Below, piece by piece: positions 35,998 through 49,075 of a stretch of 64,000 nucleotides of DNA (its first letter is position 1; every line of letters starts with the position of its first letter). The stretch is from Parascedosporium putredinis. Taxonomy: Eukaryota; Ascomycota; Sordariomycetes; Microascales; Microascaceae. The DNA is taken from assembly GCA_949357655.1 (NCBI GenBank), contig CASHTG010000015.1, positions 2,542,001 through 2,606,000 on the forward strand, read 5' to 3'. A program made the translations under genes and the position numbers. A model generated the notes under the pieces. The model made no database searches. It was not told the DNA's origin and worked only from the letters and a program-made list of their open reading frames with translations.

Positions 35998-38900
35998 GCT
36001 GCGTGGGAGAGACAGAGTAGAGATCCAGAGATGGAGGAGGAACTTGAGAGCAAAGCCCGGAATGGAACATGGTGAGGGGGTCTGTTTAGGGGACCAGGTT
36101 CTTTGCCCAGTGGCGTTGGTTCACCCGCCGCTTATCAATTTACAGTACAAGTAGTTGAGTGCTTCAATCAATCCACAATGTCACTACTGATCCACCCCGC
36201 TAGGCTAGGCGACCCGGGCCTTTATTAGTGTACAAAGTATTCAATGTTATTGACTGGCCTCAACTAATGGCCAGCCAAACTCTTTGGCTCTCAATTTGCG
36301 TGTGTACCTCTGACCTCCACCTCCACTCCACTAGACAAGCTTGAGGTATCACTTGTACCCTTTGATCGCTCAAACTGGCCCCGACTCCCTCCTCGGAGGG
36401 CCGACCAACACAACAAAGGACATTCGGGTTTATTATTGTGAATGGATGGATGGATTTCTACTGCAGTGAATCGTGATTGCGCCGAACTTCTAGAACCTCG
36501 TGACGTTGCGGACATTTGTCTCCTCATCTGCAACAAGTATCCTGATCTTTCGCCTATTCTTGACTTGCTCTCTTCGTCGACTTCCGCACTCTTGTTATTC
36601 TAGGGCCCTGAGATACTGCGCACCTCTTCATTTTTCATTTTTCTTTTACTTCATTTTCCCCTTCTCTTCCCTTCTTCTTTTTCTTTTCTGTGTCCTCTTC
36701 GTTTCTTTTCTCCCTCGGGCTCTTTAACCCCCTTAGACACAGCGGCCGAGCGTGGAGGACAGGATGTCTCTTTTCTTGCCATGAGCGCTTATCCGAAGGG
36801 TCCTCCGTCCCCTTGTCTCACCGGGTTGAGCGGTTCGAGCAAAGGGGTTGTGGGAGCGGGCCCTGTTGAGAGGCCTCTTTTATTCAAAGTACATGGCCTA
36901 AGGGGGAGAGCAGACGATGTGACGACAAGGCTCGGCTCTTGGGTGTTTGTGGGTGTTTTCCTCCGAGGTCCCGCTTTTCCCATCCCCGACCGACCTCCCT
37001 TGTCGTCCGGGCGGCGGCTAGAGCAAGTGAGGTCTATGCTGTATTATCTCCCTCGCCAGAGTTTTCGCTTGAGCCGCCATGTTGCAAAGTGACGAGAGCC
37101 AGGACCGTTGCAGATCCTAATGGGGATCAATGGGGCAATGGGGTAATAATAATGGGGAATTGGCACGAGGCGGGAAGGGCCCCAAGAGATGTCTAGCTTC
37201 TTGTGCGCCTTGAACCCTTTAGAAAATAGCAGAGTTGATAGCAACAGAGAATTTGTCGCAGGAACACGACGCGGCGCCGTTTCATGGCCGTTGATTCGGG
37301 TGCGGCCCCCATTGCTTTTTGCTAGACAGCGTGGAGAGAGAGCGAGTTGGTGATGATCGTCAACGTCACAAAACATCCCGGGGCACATCCCCACACTACG
37401 CACAGCATCAGCCGAGCTGCTGCATTTCTCTCCTCTGTGGTGTGCGAGCAAAGAGGCCTTTAGGGCGGTAGTCGCCGCTGGTGCCGTGACTAGAGATTTT
37501 GGCTGGCCTGGACGGGTCCTTAGCGACCACCACCCCTGTAAAATAGCCTGCGACCTGATCTCAAAGACTGGCCCAAGGTCACACGAGGATCACGACCAAT
37601 CTCTGGCCCAAGGGCCTATGGAAGTGGCCTGGCCAGTCACTGGCCACCCGGCCGTTCCCGGGGTAAGTGAAGAGGATAGAATATGGTGCTTTGTTGATCG
37701 AGGATGGAGCGGTGCCTGCGACATCGCTTTGGCTTACTTTAGTCCAGGTTTGAGAGCACTCAACTCTTCACTGGCTTGTGAGACTGAGTGTTCTCAGAGA
37801 AATTGTAGCAATCGGGATTGATTTATATTGTATCGGGACTGCTTGGCTTTATTTTCTATTCCTCTTCTTTCTGAGGGAACGAGGTTTAAGAAAGGGTGAA
37901 GGATGAAGGATGAAGGGAGAACAGGCTGGACGTGGACGGGTTCTCGAATCGAATCGTTGAAGTTGTTCCGAGGTGTGAAAGCAAGCCACTGTTGCCATTC
38001 ATCCATGAGGGAGTTCTTTCTCGGGTGACATGCGCGCTTCCAGGGGTTTGTGCCTTTTAACACCATCTGACACTTTGAGAGATTGCGCGGCTTCAGTGGA
38101 CTAGCAACCGACCGTCGGAAGATGGCGATGGGAAATGGGGCCAACACTGGCACCAGGCGAGCTTGACGGATCGACCGCATCCACGAGCCACGCCACAAAC
38201 TCTCGGTGAAAGGACCCTTTCTCATTCATCGCCGTGAAATGCGACCAATGCTGGCTGTCAAGTAATATTACACTAACACCACAATGGTACCCGTAGTCCA
38301 GTGCTCTGGATCACACCCCAAGCTAAGACAACGCGGGAGGCAAGGCCCGCAGGGGCGTGATGACCACTGAGGGACGCGCTATGCGCTATGGGCGATGGAT
38401 GGGGGCAAGTGGTGCTCTTTAGTCTCGGCGGACGAATTAGAACTAGCTCCCCGGTTGCGAGGACAAGGTGAGACTAGGACGGGCTCTTCAATCTCTGCAC
38501 TAACGCTCCTTTGGGGCAAATGACGCTGTTCAGCAGCGAAGGAGGGTTGCGTTTTGTCGTTAATTTGATCAGGACAAAGGAAGGGAGCCATCCGTGCTAG
38601 CGGCACCTGGGTGGGGAGGGTGAAAGTGGGAGGGTGAGAGAGGGGGAGGAGGGGGTGTGTGAGGTGAGCGCTCGTCCATCACACACTCGCTCTCTCTCTT
38701 TCCCTCTCTCTACTCTGCGCGTTGCAGAGCAAAACTGTCTTAATGTTCTCTTTGTGGGGTCGTGCTTTCGATCCATGGCCAACTTGGGCCCATTGCTGTA
38801 ATATTATTTGGGTGCATCGCCTTGCCTTGCCTTGCGGCATGCAAAGTTTCTCTCCACAGCCATGACGCACCTCCACTAGCCTGCTTGATGTAAAGAGAAG

Positions 38901-39050
38901 GAACGAGTCTGTCCCCCAAGACCGTGTGGAATGCATCCCATCCCACGTTTGGAAGCAAACAAAAGACGGCAACGCAAGGGAAGCCCTTGTACATCGGCGT
39001 CAGGTCTCCAAACCCGAAATTTGAGCCGCCTCACATGCCTCATCAAATAT

Positions 39051-39081
39051 TTTCACCATGGTGCATTTCACCATGGTGCAT
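39051..39081. repeat. Tandem duplication of TTTCACCATGGTGCA
   Basis: Two adjacent copies of a 15-base unit, each containing the palindrome CACCATGGTG, stand in spacer sequence. Confidence 0.9.
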
Positions 39082-40382
39082 TGTCGGAGCTGGCAAGCCC
39101 CGCCCAGCCCTGCCCGCTGCTGCTGCTCTCAACCATTGTCCGATGGCTGGAAGGGGAGGGAGGGGAGGGCATGGATTGATATGACCAAGCACGAGAATTG
39201 AGATGTGATCCATGTCGAAATCTCAAAGGTGATGTATTGTGCATGACCCGAATGCCTTACCCTCCCCCACCCGGTCACGCTCAGGTAGCCATGCCGTGTC
39301 GAGAGTAGAGCAAGGAGAACTTTTTGTCAGGCCTCGGACAATAGTGGCTTCTCTCTTCCCGCGCGTTTTTTGTGTTCTCCTCCTCTTGGAGGCAGGGCCT
39401 CGACCTTCAGCGAGAGCCGGCCCGAGGAAACCACAAATAACAATCAAGGAAATCGGGAGGCGGAGGGAGGGGGAGAGATGAAGGAAGGGAACGAGCGAAC
39501 GCCCCAACTGGAAAATTGAAGCCCCCGATAATACGGCCCCATGTCCACCAGAACAAGTCCCCAGGCCATGCTGCAGCCAGCAGCCATTACGGTAATGCCA
39601 TCGATCAAATGCACGTCAGCCACCACTAGGTTTTTGCTTCCCTTTTGTTTCTCAGCTTGGTGAAATATCACTATTGCCTTCCGTTCATACATACCCCCAA
39701 GACCCAATCTATAGTAATACAAGTCCGCCCTTTGCTCTTCCGCTCCAGCTTCCCTTGTGGTGTGAAGCCCTTGCCCGTCTCGATCAGAACGTTCAAAGGC
39801 AGTCCTGCACGGCTTGTGTTCGTCGTTGCCGGCTCGAACCCGCGGCAGCCGGCCTAGGACAGCATTCCTGAGCGGTGGGAGCTCGCGTCTGATCCAAAAT
39901 ACCATCTGCGTTTCCATTGTTGATCTCCCGCCCTTGCCGTGCCGACTCAAAAGGATTTTCATCACCGCCCGTCCCTACAAAATCTCGCCCAGAAGCCCGG
40001 ATGGTGGCGGCCCTGGTCGCTCAACAAGCGGCCACCCGCGTTGTATTGTAGTGCGAACCTGCCATCCACACGGGAGGCATGGAGTGGGTCGGCCTCGTAC
40101 ATTTCAAACGTCCATGGCCCCGGCCCGTTGTCTCTGAAGGAGGTCGGGGAGCTTGTCCAGATACACAAGGGGAGGAAAGAGCAAAGAAAGAAAGAAAGAG
40201 AAATTAACGCAGGTACCATGTTTGCTTCATCACCATTCATATCAACACTTTGAAAACTCATTTACATACAATTCCTTTAAAACACTTGGAGATTAGGCAG
40301 CGACACAATATGGTCCGTTTGGAGATCCTCCTCACCCCTGAACCCTTCATATCCGCTCCTCCCGAGGCATCTGTTTTCCTCT

Positions 40383-43300
40383 TCAAAGGGTATCCTCCGA
40401 TCCTAGATTCACCCCATTGAGTTGGACTGGGCGCGCAGGGCCCTTGCGCATCTCTTTATCACCGCCGACGTTGTACTTTAGTTTCACGCCCATGGCCGCT
40501 AGCTCGACGTCGAGGTACTTGAGCGCGCCTGGTACAGCGACCTCGGTCGTTTGGTCACCGCCAATGAAGAGATTGCCCTGCCCGTCCTCCCACATCTCGC
40601 CATCGAAGCCCGACAGGTCCATGCCGGGCTTGACCCTGACCGCGCAGCTTCGGCACCGGACCGCCGTGTCCTTCTTTTTCTTGCCGATGTACGGGGAGAC
40701 GGTCGGCTGCACCGAGAGGAACGACCCGCAAGGCTTGCAGATCCACGATTTGGTGTAATCTGAGCAATTGATGAGGCGGTCCTGCAGCAAGAACGCGGTG
40801 CCGTGCGCCAACAGAGCATCCTTCTCCATTTCTCCCACACGGATACCGCCGTGACGCTTCCTACCCTTGACAGGTTGGCCTGTCGTGGGTACAATGGGAC
40901 CCGTGGTTCTGACCTGGAACTTGTCGTTGACCATGTGCCTCAACCTCTGGTAGTAGCAAAGACCCATGTATATGTCTGCAGCAAACTCCTCGCCTGTGAT
41001 GCCAGAGTACATCGGCTCGCTACCATGGTAGCTGTAGCCCGCCTGCCGCAGCTGCTCGCCGAAAAAGTCCTTGGCCGGATATTGCTCGTCAAATGTCCAA
41101 GGCGTTCCGTCTTGAGCTAACCCATGGAGTGCTCCCGATTTGCCCGCCATGATCTCGATAAGCATACCAATCGTCATTCTCGATGGAAAAGCGTGCGGGT
41201 TAATGATGACATCGGGTAGGATCCCGGATTCCGAGAAGGGCATATCGATGGTTGGCCATAAGCGCGAAAGGACACCCTTCTGTCCGTGACGCGACGAGAA
41301 TTTGTCACCGACTTGGGGCGCACGCGGGATACGAATCTTGATGGATATGGTCTGCAAAGGCTCCGACCCGGACTCGGAGCCAATGAGCCTCACTTGTTCA
41401 ATGTAGCCGACCTCGGAATCCTTATACCTCTCGAACCTAACCTCGCCGTCGGTGTTGATGTAGTTATCAGCAAAATCCATTTCCACGCTGTGCCAGGCCG
41501 CGAGATAATCGCCCTCTTTGATTTGTGCGCCGACAATAGGGAGGCCGTCGGCATCGAGAGTCTTAGTCCATTCGCCCTTGATCGCCGCGCTCTTGGGGAA
41601 ACCAAACAGCTTCTTAACCCGTCGGGCGGAAATGACACGGCCGTCATCCTTTAGGGTAATGACCTTGGTCTTGTAGATCGATCCGTGCCCAAAGCCACGC
41701 TCGAATGAGGACTTGTTGATAATCATGGCGTCGTCCATGTCGTAGCCGGTGTAGGAGATGACGGCGATGACGGCATTCATGCCATTTGGCCAGTTGTCCA
41801 GGCCGTACTCGTTGAACAGGGAGGCCCGGACAATGGGCGTCTGGCCCGTTTGGAGGTGGTATAGCTTATTATCGGTACGGTGCGCAAGAGCAGTAGTTGG
41901 CGTACCCATGGTCTGCTTCGCCATTTGGCATTGGTACATGTTTCTTGGAGACTGGTTGTGGTCCGAGAAAGGTGTCATGTTGGCGAGAATAGAGAGAACA
42001 TGGGTGGGGAGTACTCAATGTGGGTGTGGAACCCAGATTCGATTTCCCATGGCACCACGGCGATGCCCATGTACATTTGCTCCATCGGCCCAACGTAGTC
42101 TTCCTTGTCCAACGGGAGGTATTTGACAGGTCGCACCATTCTCGAGGGCTTCGATGCCATGTAGACGCCGGGATACATACCGCCGCTCGATAGCGGAACG
42201 TAGCCAATCTCGAGCTCCAAGGGGATATTGTGAGAGCCCTCCACCTTCCAATGCCGGAAGGAATCGTGAATTCGTTTGGCTGTCGCAGGCGAACACCAGC
42301 CAATAATCTTGCCGTCAAGCATGACGACGACGCAATCGGCCGTTGTGGCCGAGGACTGCACGTCCGCGCCTAGTTGATGGACAAGCCGAGGGATATGGGA
42401 GGCGTCTACGCCCTTGGTCATGACCTTGCACTTGTGCGCGAGATGGTTAAGAAGGCCACAAGGAGAACCATCAGGGGTGTGGACGGGGCAGAGGTAACCC
42501 CACGATTCCGGGGTCAGTTTTCGCACCGTGGTTGTGCGAAGTTCGGTGAAGAAGGCACCACGATGGATGGAGCGAAAGTGGCTAATGTAGCGGAGGTAGT
42601 TGAGCTTTTCGGCGACGATGGTGAAACCCGAGGCCTGCTGCTGGTCCAGCCCCGAAACACTGGAGAGATTACCGGTGGAGAGAAAGTATTCCATTGCTTG
42701 ACCGAGCTTGTAGTCTACCTTGGTGAAGATGCGCCTCGGGAATTCTTGTTGGAATTTGGACGAAGTGAAGGTATCCGTGGGGTACGAGCGGAAATGCTGC
42801 ACGAGACTGGCCCTGAGCGAGGTGCCAATCATCTCCTCCAGACGCTCCTTAATGATCATTCCGTAGAAGAAGCCCCCGAGGAGGACGTCCTGGTTCGATA
42901 CGACATCCACGTTATCGGGGAGCATTCGTCGGCTCCAAAAGCGTATAGCTTGCGACACATGAAGGCCAGAGTCGTAAACTTATCGCAATCTTGTTCGTGA
43001 GTTACATTGACGTTTCCGAGATGGACGAGGATAATCTTTCGGAGGAGCTCGGTTCCGACATCAAAGTCGGACATGGCGTTCGGCACGCCCATGATGCCCC
43101 TAAACTTGCTCCCGAGGAAGGAACGTGCCTGCTTCTTCGAATAGAGCCCATATATCTTGAAGGTTCGGAGCAGCACTTCGATTTGGTTGACTAGACGAGC
43201 TCCCTTGGCAGCCTCCGAGTCGCCACGGCCGACAATGGCCTCGAATACCTCCCTATCGTTGGTGTCGATGAGGGCCTTGAAGATCATCATTACCGGTACG

Positions 43301-44202
43301 AGGTACTCGCGCTTCCTCCACGCAAACCGCATGACAATGTTTCCGTCTTTGAGCAGATGGAGTGTGTTTGTTACCGACGTTTCATCGGGACGAGAACAGC
43401 GCATAATCAGACCCTTGGTGGTATATTCGGGTCCTCTGTTGGCGAAGCTCTTACGGTCAACGGCGATGGGGAAGTTGCGCTTGTTCACTTGGAGAAGTCG
43501 AATAATCCTCTCAATACCATTGACGATAAAGTAGCCACCTAATTCTTCCGAATCCTCGCGCTTTTCCACCAGCTGAGCCGGGGCTAGGCTTTCGAGGTGG
43601 CACCTGTTGGACTGATGATGTCGGTCAGCACCCCGTTCAAAAGACCAGGCGCAACTAAAAGGGTACGGTATAATAGAGGGAATGAGGGGGTTAGAGAATA
43701 AGGCGACTTACCTTGACCATTACGGGTAGCTTTCCAAGATCCAAGTCGAACTCGACGGGCTCTTCGTCGTTGATGGTGTACTCTAGTGTTGCAAACAGCT
43801 TTCCACGGTACGAGATGTGCCTTTCCCTACATTCCCACGGGTATAGCGGCTTTCTATCTCCCTTGGAAAGCCTATGGGGAATGATTTCGGGGCGTTGCAA
43901 GGCCACATGCTTGATTCGTATCCTCAGGTCATTCGAAGTCGCCCCGGTTTGTGAGAGTTCGCCGTCCCGAAACCACTTTGTGCCAATGTCCTCGATTCCG
44001 TGTCGGATAAGGCCCTGCTCGCTGAATAAGGCGTTGAAGGACTCATTGTGGAATTGTACGGCATCTCGGAGCAGAGGGTGTTGCGATCGATCTTTGGAGG
44101 GTTCTGGAAAAGGTTTTGCCGGCGAACGGTGTCGAATTCCACCGACCACGGCTTGCCCGCCCTCTGGGCTGACTTGTCGCCCTTGTGGGCGGAAATGCTC
44201 AT
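40383..44202 (-). CDS. RPA2: RNA polymerase I second largest subunit (A135)
   Basis: Catalytic core subunit of Pol I, which transcribes the large rDNA in the nucleolus. Exons are 43712-44202 and 40383-43611, giving about 1,240 residues. Features in order: N-terminal MSISAHKGDKSAQRAGKPWS, the protrusion with GGYFIVNGIERIIRLLQ, fork blocks SWGYLCPVHTPDGSPCGLLN, hybrid-binding blocks NAVIAVISYTGYDMDDAMII and GDKFSSRHGQKGVLSRLWP, then KGRKRHGGIRVGEMEKDALL and a zinc site CKPC...CRSC near the C terminus. The blocks LFGFPKSAAIKGEW and ALHGLAQDGTPWTFDEQYPA point to Pol I rather than Pol II or III. Three breaks lie at G3 44099-44101, G4 42917-42920 and G4 42006-42009, each lacking one base. An essential gene such as this is very unlikely to be truly broken. 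Confidence 0.96.
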
Positions 44203-44780
44203 TTTGAAGCTTCCCCAGAGGTACGGAGAGGGGAGGAGCGATGTCGAGGTGAAGGGATGCAGTGGCTTGCTGCAATGGCGGGTTCTCGGTGAGCGTTCCC
44301 AATTTTTTTCTCTTTGTCCGAAGACCTGCAGATCGCTCTGGTCGGAGAGGGATGGTTGGAGAAGGTGGGAAAAAAAAAAATTAGCCGTCGTTATCGGCAT
44401 CGCTTATCGATAAGGAAGGTTTAGCGGGGCATTTCCAAACTTGTTCGTCAGTGGTCCGTGCCAAGTCTCCGGCGACTCCACCAGCTCACCGAGAAGAAGT
44501 CCGGTCTATCGTGAGCATGTTCCAAGCAAAAGACCTCGAAGAATATGGTTCCATTCATGTCAGTTTCCAGCGCCATATACACTACTAAGGATATTATTCC
44601 AACTTCTTATTCACGTGATCACACCTAGTAGCTGCAGTGCCTGTCCAAGTTCAAACTTGAATGTAGTGATAAAAAGCAGCAATGCTACACCCGGGTTCTA
44701 GTTCAATTTCGTCCTCAAGAATTCTTTAAACTCTGGAGGAATTCTTGGGGCTCCAGTAATATACTTCTCCCTAAAATGCC
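44203..44780. other. Intergenic: RPA2 promoter and tyrosinase 3' region
   Basis: These 580 bases separate two genes on the same strand. A run of ten A lies at about 44371-44380. Nothing else is recognised. Confidence 0.45.
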
Positions 44781-47017
44781 CTAGTATTCAGCGCAGAAGT
44801 TTCGCAATATATCTTCCACTCCGTCACGCAGCCGCGCTCTCATAACCTCCTGCGAGGATGGCGGGGTGATGACGGCCCGACCAAGGTAAACCTCGTAACC
44901 AAGGGCCCCCATACGGGGAACTCGGTCTCTTTCGACGGCGGGCGCACAAACGCGCTCGCTACCGTGATACTCAGTCCCAGACTTCTCGGGTCCACTACTC
45001 TCCCGTTCACGTCAAGGACTCTCGCTTTCAAATTCCGTTCAAGGTAAGGGCCCATGGCTTCCAAATCCATGCTCGCCACAAATTTAGCCGCCACCATCTT
45101 CTTTAACGCCGCTGTCAAGGGCAGCGTCCCGGTAATCTGGCTTGTTGAGCTGGTGGCGGTCGGCATGGAGAATATCCCAAACGACCCCACAAGGTTAGGT
45201 GAATCCTTCCAGACCTTGGAATTATAGGGGACGTCGCCAATGAAGAAGAGCAAGGAGGTGGGCTGCAGCACAGCCTTTCTTGGAAGCCGAATGTTTGCTA
45301 TCCACTCCACGTATGAATCTCTGGCTCCCAAGGTAGCCGATTGCGGAGCGTGCAAGAGTCGAGCGTCAGCCGAAAGGTCCGGTATAAACTGTCCAGTTGC
45401 GCTGGCCGCCTTCCTAAACCTCTCCACTGCAATTCTATCTACTCCATCACCGTCTATTCCTCCCGGGGTGGGCCTCTCAACGCCGAGCCATTGAACTGAA
45501 TTCCCGTATTTCCTACTAATGACGCTCCGTAGGGTTCCCAGGGCTGCGTCATCAGAAACGTCCATGAGAGAAACGTTGGCAGTATCATCATAGACGTATC
45601 CAAAGGATCGTGTGTCCCTTGCGAGGTTGGAATTCCAAAACTGGCCGTCCGTAGTCGCGTAGAACGGAGTGAGATCCGTGCCAGCGTCGAGGATTTGCCC
45701 TTCGTAGCTTGTAAAAGTGGAACCTGTTGCCGGCCATGGCGTTACCCACGACCTGGGATTGAGTGCCTGCCACATGGAAACAAGTCGATCTACATTAGCA
45801 TGGTGTAGGAAGAAGATAGGATCGAACGCCGAGTACATGATGTAATCCATGTGTCCCCTTTCCCCAATGATGGAGTGGAGGCTGTCATGGATGCCTTCGA
45901 TTGACTCATAGGTTGTCTCGTTGCCCTCTTGGCGGTACTGCGTGCTACTGAATGTGGCGTAGTTATTATAGGAAGTAAAGAGCATGAACAGGCGTTGCTG
46001 AAACTGATCGATATTCGAGGACAGTCGTCGTGCAACACCTTGATTGTGGGATACTGCATCGGCTAGCAGGGAAGAGGGGGCTCTTTTGGTCTCGTTCCAC
46101 TGCCGAAACTATGGTCTTAGATTAGAACCTGCCACTGCAGCACGGTCAAAGCAGAGTGAGGGGACCGTACCTGCGTAGATCTCACGTCGAACATTTCACG
46201 CTCCCCAAAATGGTAGCTGTAAAGCGGATTGGAAATATCTTGTAGCCCGTTCGGGCCGTAAATCGTAATGTCTTCCCAGCCGAACTCGTCCATGAACGGG
46301 GCACTGCCATCCGAGGGTACCAAGGCCCAGTCCCAATAGGGCATACGCCATGTCAGGGCAGCATCTTGGTAGACGGCGCGCTCGAGATCGTTGGGGAACA
46401 GAGATGCGATGTGTTGGACACGAGAGTACAATTGTTGCTTGCCGGCGACGTTGTTAGCCGTGGTCGTGAAACGAGAGGAACAAGAGGGATTCGCAGAACG
46501 ACGCGGGAAGCCCGATACTTACTTCCACAAGCGCCATATACGGGCGATGCCAGGATGGGAATAGTATCGAAGAATGGTGACAGTATCCAGCCGAATTATT
46601 CAGACCAGTGACTCCATTCCAGGGGACGAAAGGATACCCGTGAATTCCTAGTTAAGCAAGCAAGGTCAACACGCCGCACCGTCCGAGTCAACCAGGGGAA
46701 GGGAATGGGAATGGGAATGGCTTTACCGGCGATCTGATACCACGAGTCAGGTTCTGATGCGTTGGTCCACTGTAGCATGCTCAAAGCCAAGAGGTAAAGA
46801 TTCCACTTGTAGATGTCTTTCTTTAGCTCCCTGAGCTCAAGTCTTGCTGGAACGTTACCCTCGGTTCCATTCCAAAGATTCACGACGATGATTCTGTCCT
46901 GGGAGACTGCCTTCTATCCAAGGTGGCTAGTGACCCTCCATAGTCGTATGGTCCGCGAAAACCACGGCATAGCGTAGAGAAAGCCACGAGACCTAAAGCA
47001 GGGATGAAGTAGAGCAT
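44781..47017 (-). CDS. Tyrosinase (type 3 copper monooxygenase)
   Basis: Oxidises monophenols and diphenols to quinones on the route to melanin-like pigments. Exons are 46727-47017, 46523-46647, 46171-46437 and 44781-46108, giving about 670 residues. The N terminus MLYFIPALGLVAFSTLCRGF looks like a signal peptide. CuA is formed by the His of IHGYPF, the His pair in GYCHHSSILF and the motif FPSWHRPYMALVE. CuB is formed by GIHDSLHSIIG and DPIFFLHHANVDRLVSMW. The C-terminal third, after about residue 440, resembles the cap domain that keeps fungal tyrosinases latent until cleaved. Two breaks lie at G3 46901-46903 and C5 44906-44910; with one added base the latter continues as GYEVYLGRAVITPPSS and the protein ends FCAEY. 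No other pigment gene is in the window. Confidence 0.94.
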
Positions 47018-49075
47018 TGCTTATCCTTTGACCGAGGCGAGAGCGGGCGGCAGGGTTATCGAGCGGCTTGCAGCAGAAAGACAAACTTGAAGAGGGGTTC
47101 TACCTATCTTTCAGCGGACGGATCGCTACGTTGTCTGGCGGCTTGCGGGTCTTGAAGCGGGAGAACCACGCCCTCACGCGTTCGGGTCTTTAAGTTCGTC
47201 GTGTTTCTCTGAGCAACGCCAGGTGCAGCGATGCCGAGGGAGACTTATGATGTAGCAAGGCAGTCAGAATAAAGGGAAGTGAAGAGGGAATGCGAGCATA
47301 GATGACGCGGAAATACGGCAGGCTGTTTGCCTGAGTCCCCATCCAGCAAGAAATAAAGCTTCGTTGCAAGTCCATCCGAGGTCATGACGACCACTCGGCC
47401 TCACTAGGGGTGACCACCGCTGGGCAGTGCGACTCTTTATCGAGATTGAGCTGGCAGACATTCGTCCCATGGGCGTTCGCCGCTCAGAGATGCGCACGAC
47501 CTTCATGCATCGGAGAAGTAGGTGCCGAGTTTACGGAGGAACACACACGCACACACACTCCCCACAAGGTCATCTGCTCGGAGGTCGGAGACGAGGTAAA
47601 CGCGAACCAACTCCCTCTCTCTACCACTAACCCTATCACACGATTTGTGAGATGAGTGTTCCCGTAACGTATTAAAGGCGGCCTTTAGTAGGGGGCCTAC
47701 GGCCTCCATCCACGGTTACTTATAAAGCTGATCTAGTTGCATCGAGAGTGAAACCGAGGGCACCGAAACAGTTTAAACATCTATCTTCAATTTGTCTTCC
47801 TTTCATTTTTTTATACTTTTCTTGGAACGGAGGTGACGCAAAAAAGTCGAGCTGCCAGAAGAGCCACTCAAGACTTTTCCGCGGCGGGCTTGTCAGGTGT
47901 AAGAGGCTCACTGGCGCCGAGATATCCGGACGTTCGCACAATATCGAAGCGCACGACTGGTAGTCAACGTGGCATTTCCCCATGATGAATGGTATTGGTG
48001 ATCGTGGTCAACTGACTCGAGAAGGTAAAGGCACGGCACCGGAATTTCTCTAGCATACTCCCCAAGCTGGGGACGCTTCTGAGTGGGGAACGGCAACTGC
48101 GGCCAGCAGCGGTTCTCCCGACTTTCCGAAGACAATGGCAAGGTCCCAGGCGCAAGCGTTCGTAGCTTTACCAATCTTAAGGGTACAGCGGAGCTTCGGC
48201 TAGTTGCCTTTTCCTAATGAGGGGGTTGGCAGAGTGGCATGGCCGCCTCGTTCGAGAGAGGTTTCGCATGCTATGGAAACCTGCATGAGACGAACATTCC
48301 CTTTGTTGCACCTGTGAACGAAGGATGTAAAACACAGACCGTTGACCCTGTTATCTCATGGCTCACCATGGTTGTAGGCATGAGCGACCTCCATCATCCC
48401 CGAGAAAAGCACAAGATCACTATATGATGATACCATCGAGGCTGGACTGGTGCGACCCCGGGACTTGAGATCAGGATATGCCTCAGAGTTGGAGTTGGCT
48501 CACGCTATAAAGTAAAAGACGCTATTCGAGCGTGGATCAAGCTGCGTCGGGAAGCCATAATCAAGAGATAATCAAATCAAATCTACACCAATAATGCATT
48601 CAGCCCTAAAGGAACATGAATTCCTGAGGCATATGAGATGCCAGTTACCGTTCTACCCTTTAATCTTGGAACAGGATGAACATAGGATCGTAATATGGCA
48701 TGGATTGATGTCGCTGTGGTCCAAGTTGGCGAACTTGATGGCCGACCTGGAGCGTGGAAGCACAACTTGAACTCGTGCAGTGGACTGAGCACGTCACGTG
48801 CCAAGGCCCCACAGTCCCACCCTGCTTGATCTTAAGCTTCGCAAACTGCACCACATTGTTGTCCAGTTGGCGGTCAGCTCCAACTGCCACTGCCATCGAA
48901 ACGCCAGCCCGCCAAACAATTTCTGTAGCATCAGCCTTTCGACCACAGAACGAAACCCGTCGCCGCCTTTACCTCGACGACCAAGCCAAGCCGCGGGGAG
49001 TACATTGAGCTTGAGCTATCACAACTCACCACCCTCTACCCTTTCCCATCCAATTGAACCTCACCCGCCGTCACG
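47018..49075. other. Intergenic: divergent tyrosinase/SmD1 promoter, 2 kb
   Basis: Two divergent genes share this spacer. A short ACACAC-like run occurs near 47542-47560. A tRNA A-box-like TGGCAGAGTGG at 48228-48238 has no matching B box or acceptor stem. I see no coding gene. Confidence 0.45.

Larger units (their letters stand above)
35143..40382. other. Intergenic, about 5.2 kb without a recognised gene
   Basis: The ARL8 promoter lies at the left end. Noted are a GGC run (35368-35394), a CTG run (35969-35997), a strong pyrimidine block at about 36600-36725, GA/CT-rich stretches near 38640-38710 and a duplicated TTTCACCATGGTGCA at 39051-39081. At 39444-40261 (-) two adjoining frames could form one protein of about 272 residues if one base were missing, as in the real genes, but I recognise no domain. 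Confidence 0.45.

Noticed and set aside
3600..47017. Programmed ribosomal frameshifting as an explanation of the breaks
   Set aside because: Too many unrelated housekeeping genes are affected, at simple C/G runs without a shared slippery site or downstream structure.
48220..48300. TGGCAGAGTGG, a perfect tRNA A-box consensus
   Set aside because: The only TTCGA nearby is about 25 bases on, too close for a B box, and no acceptor stem forms.
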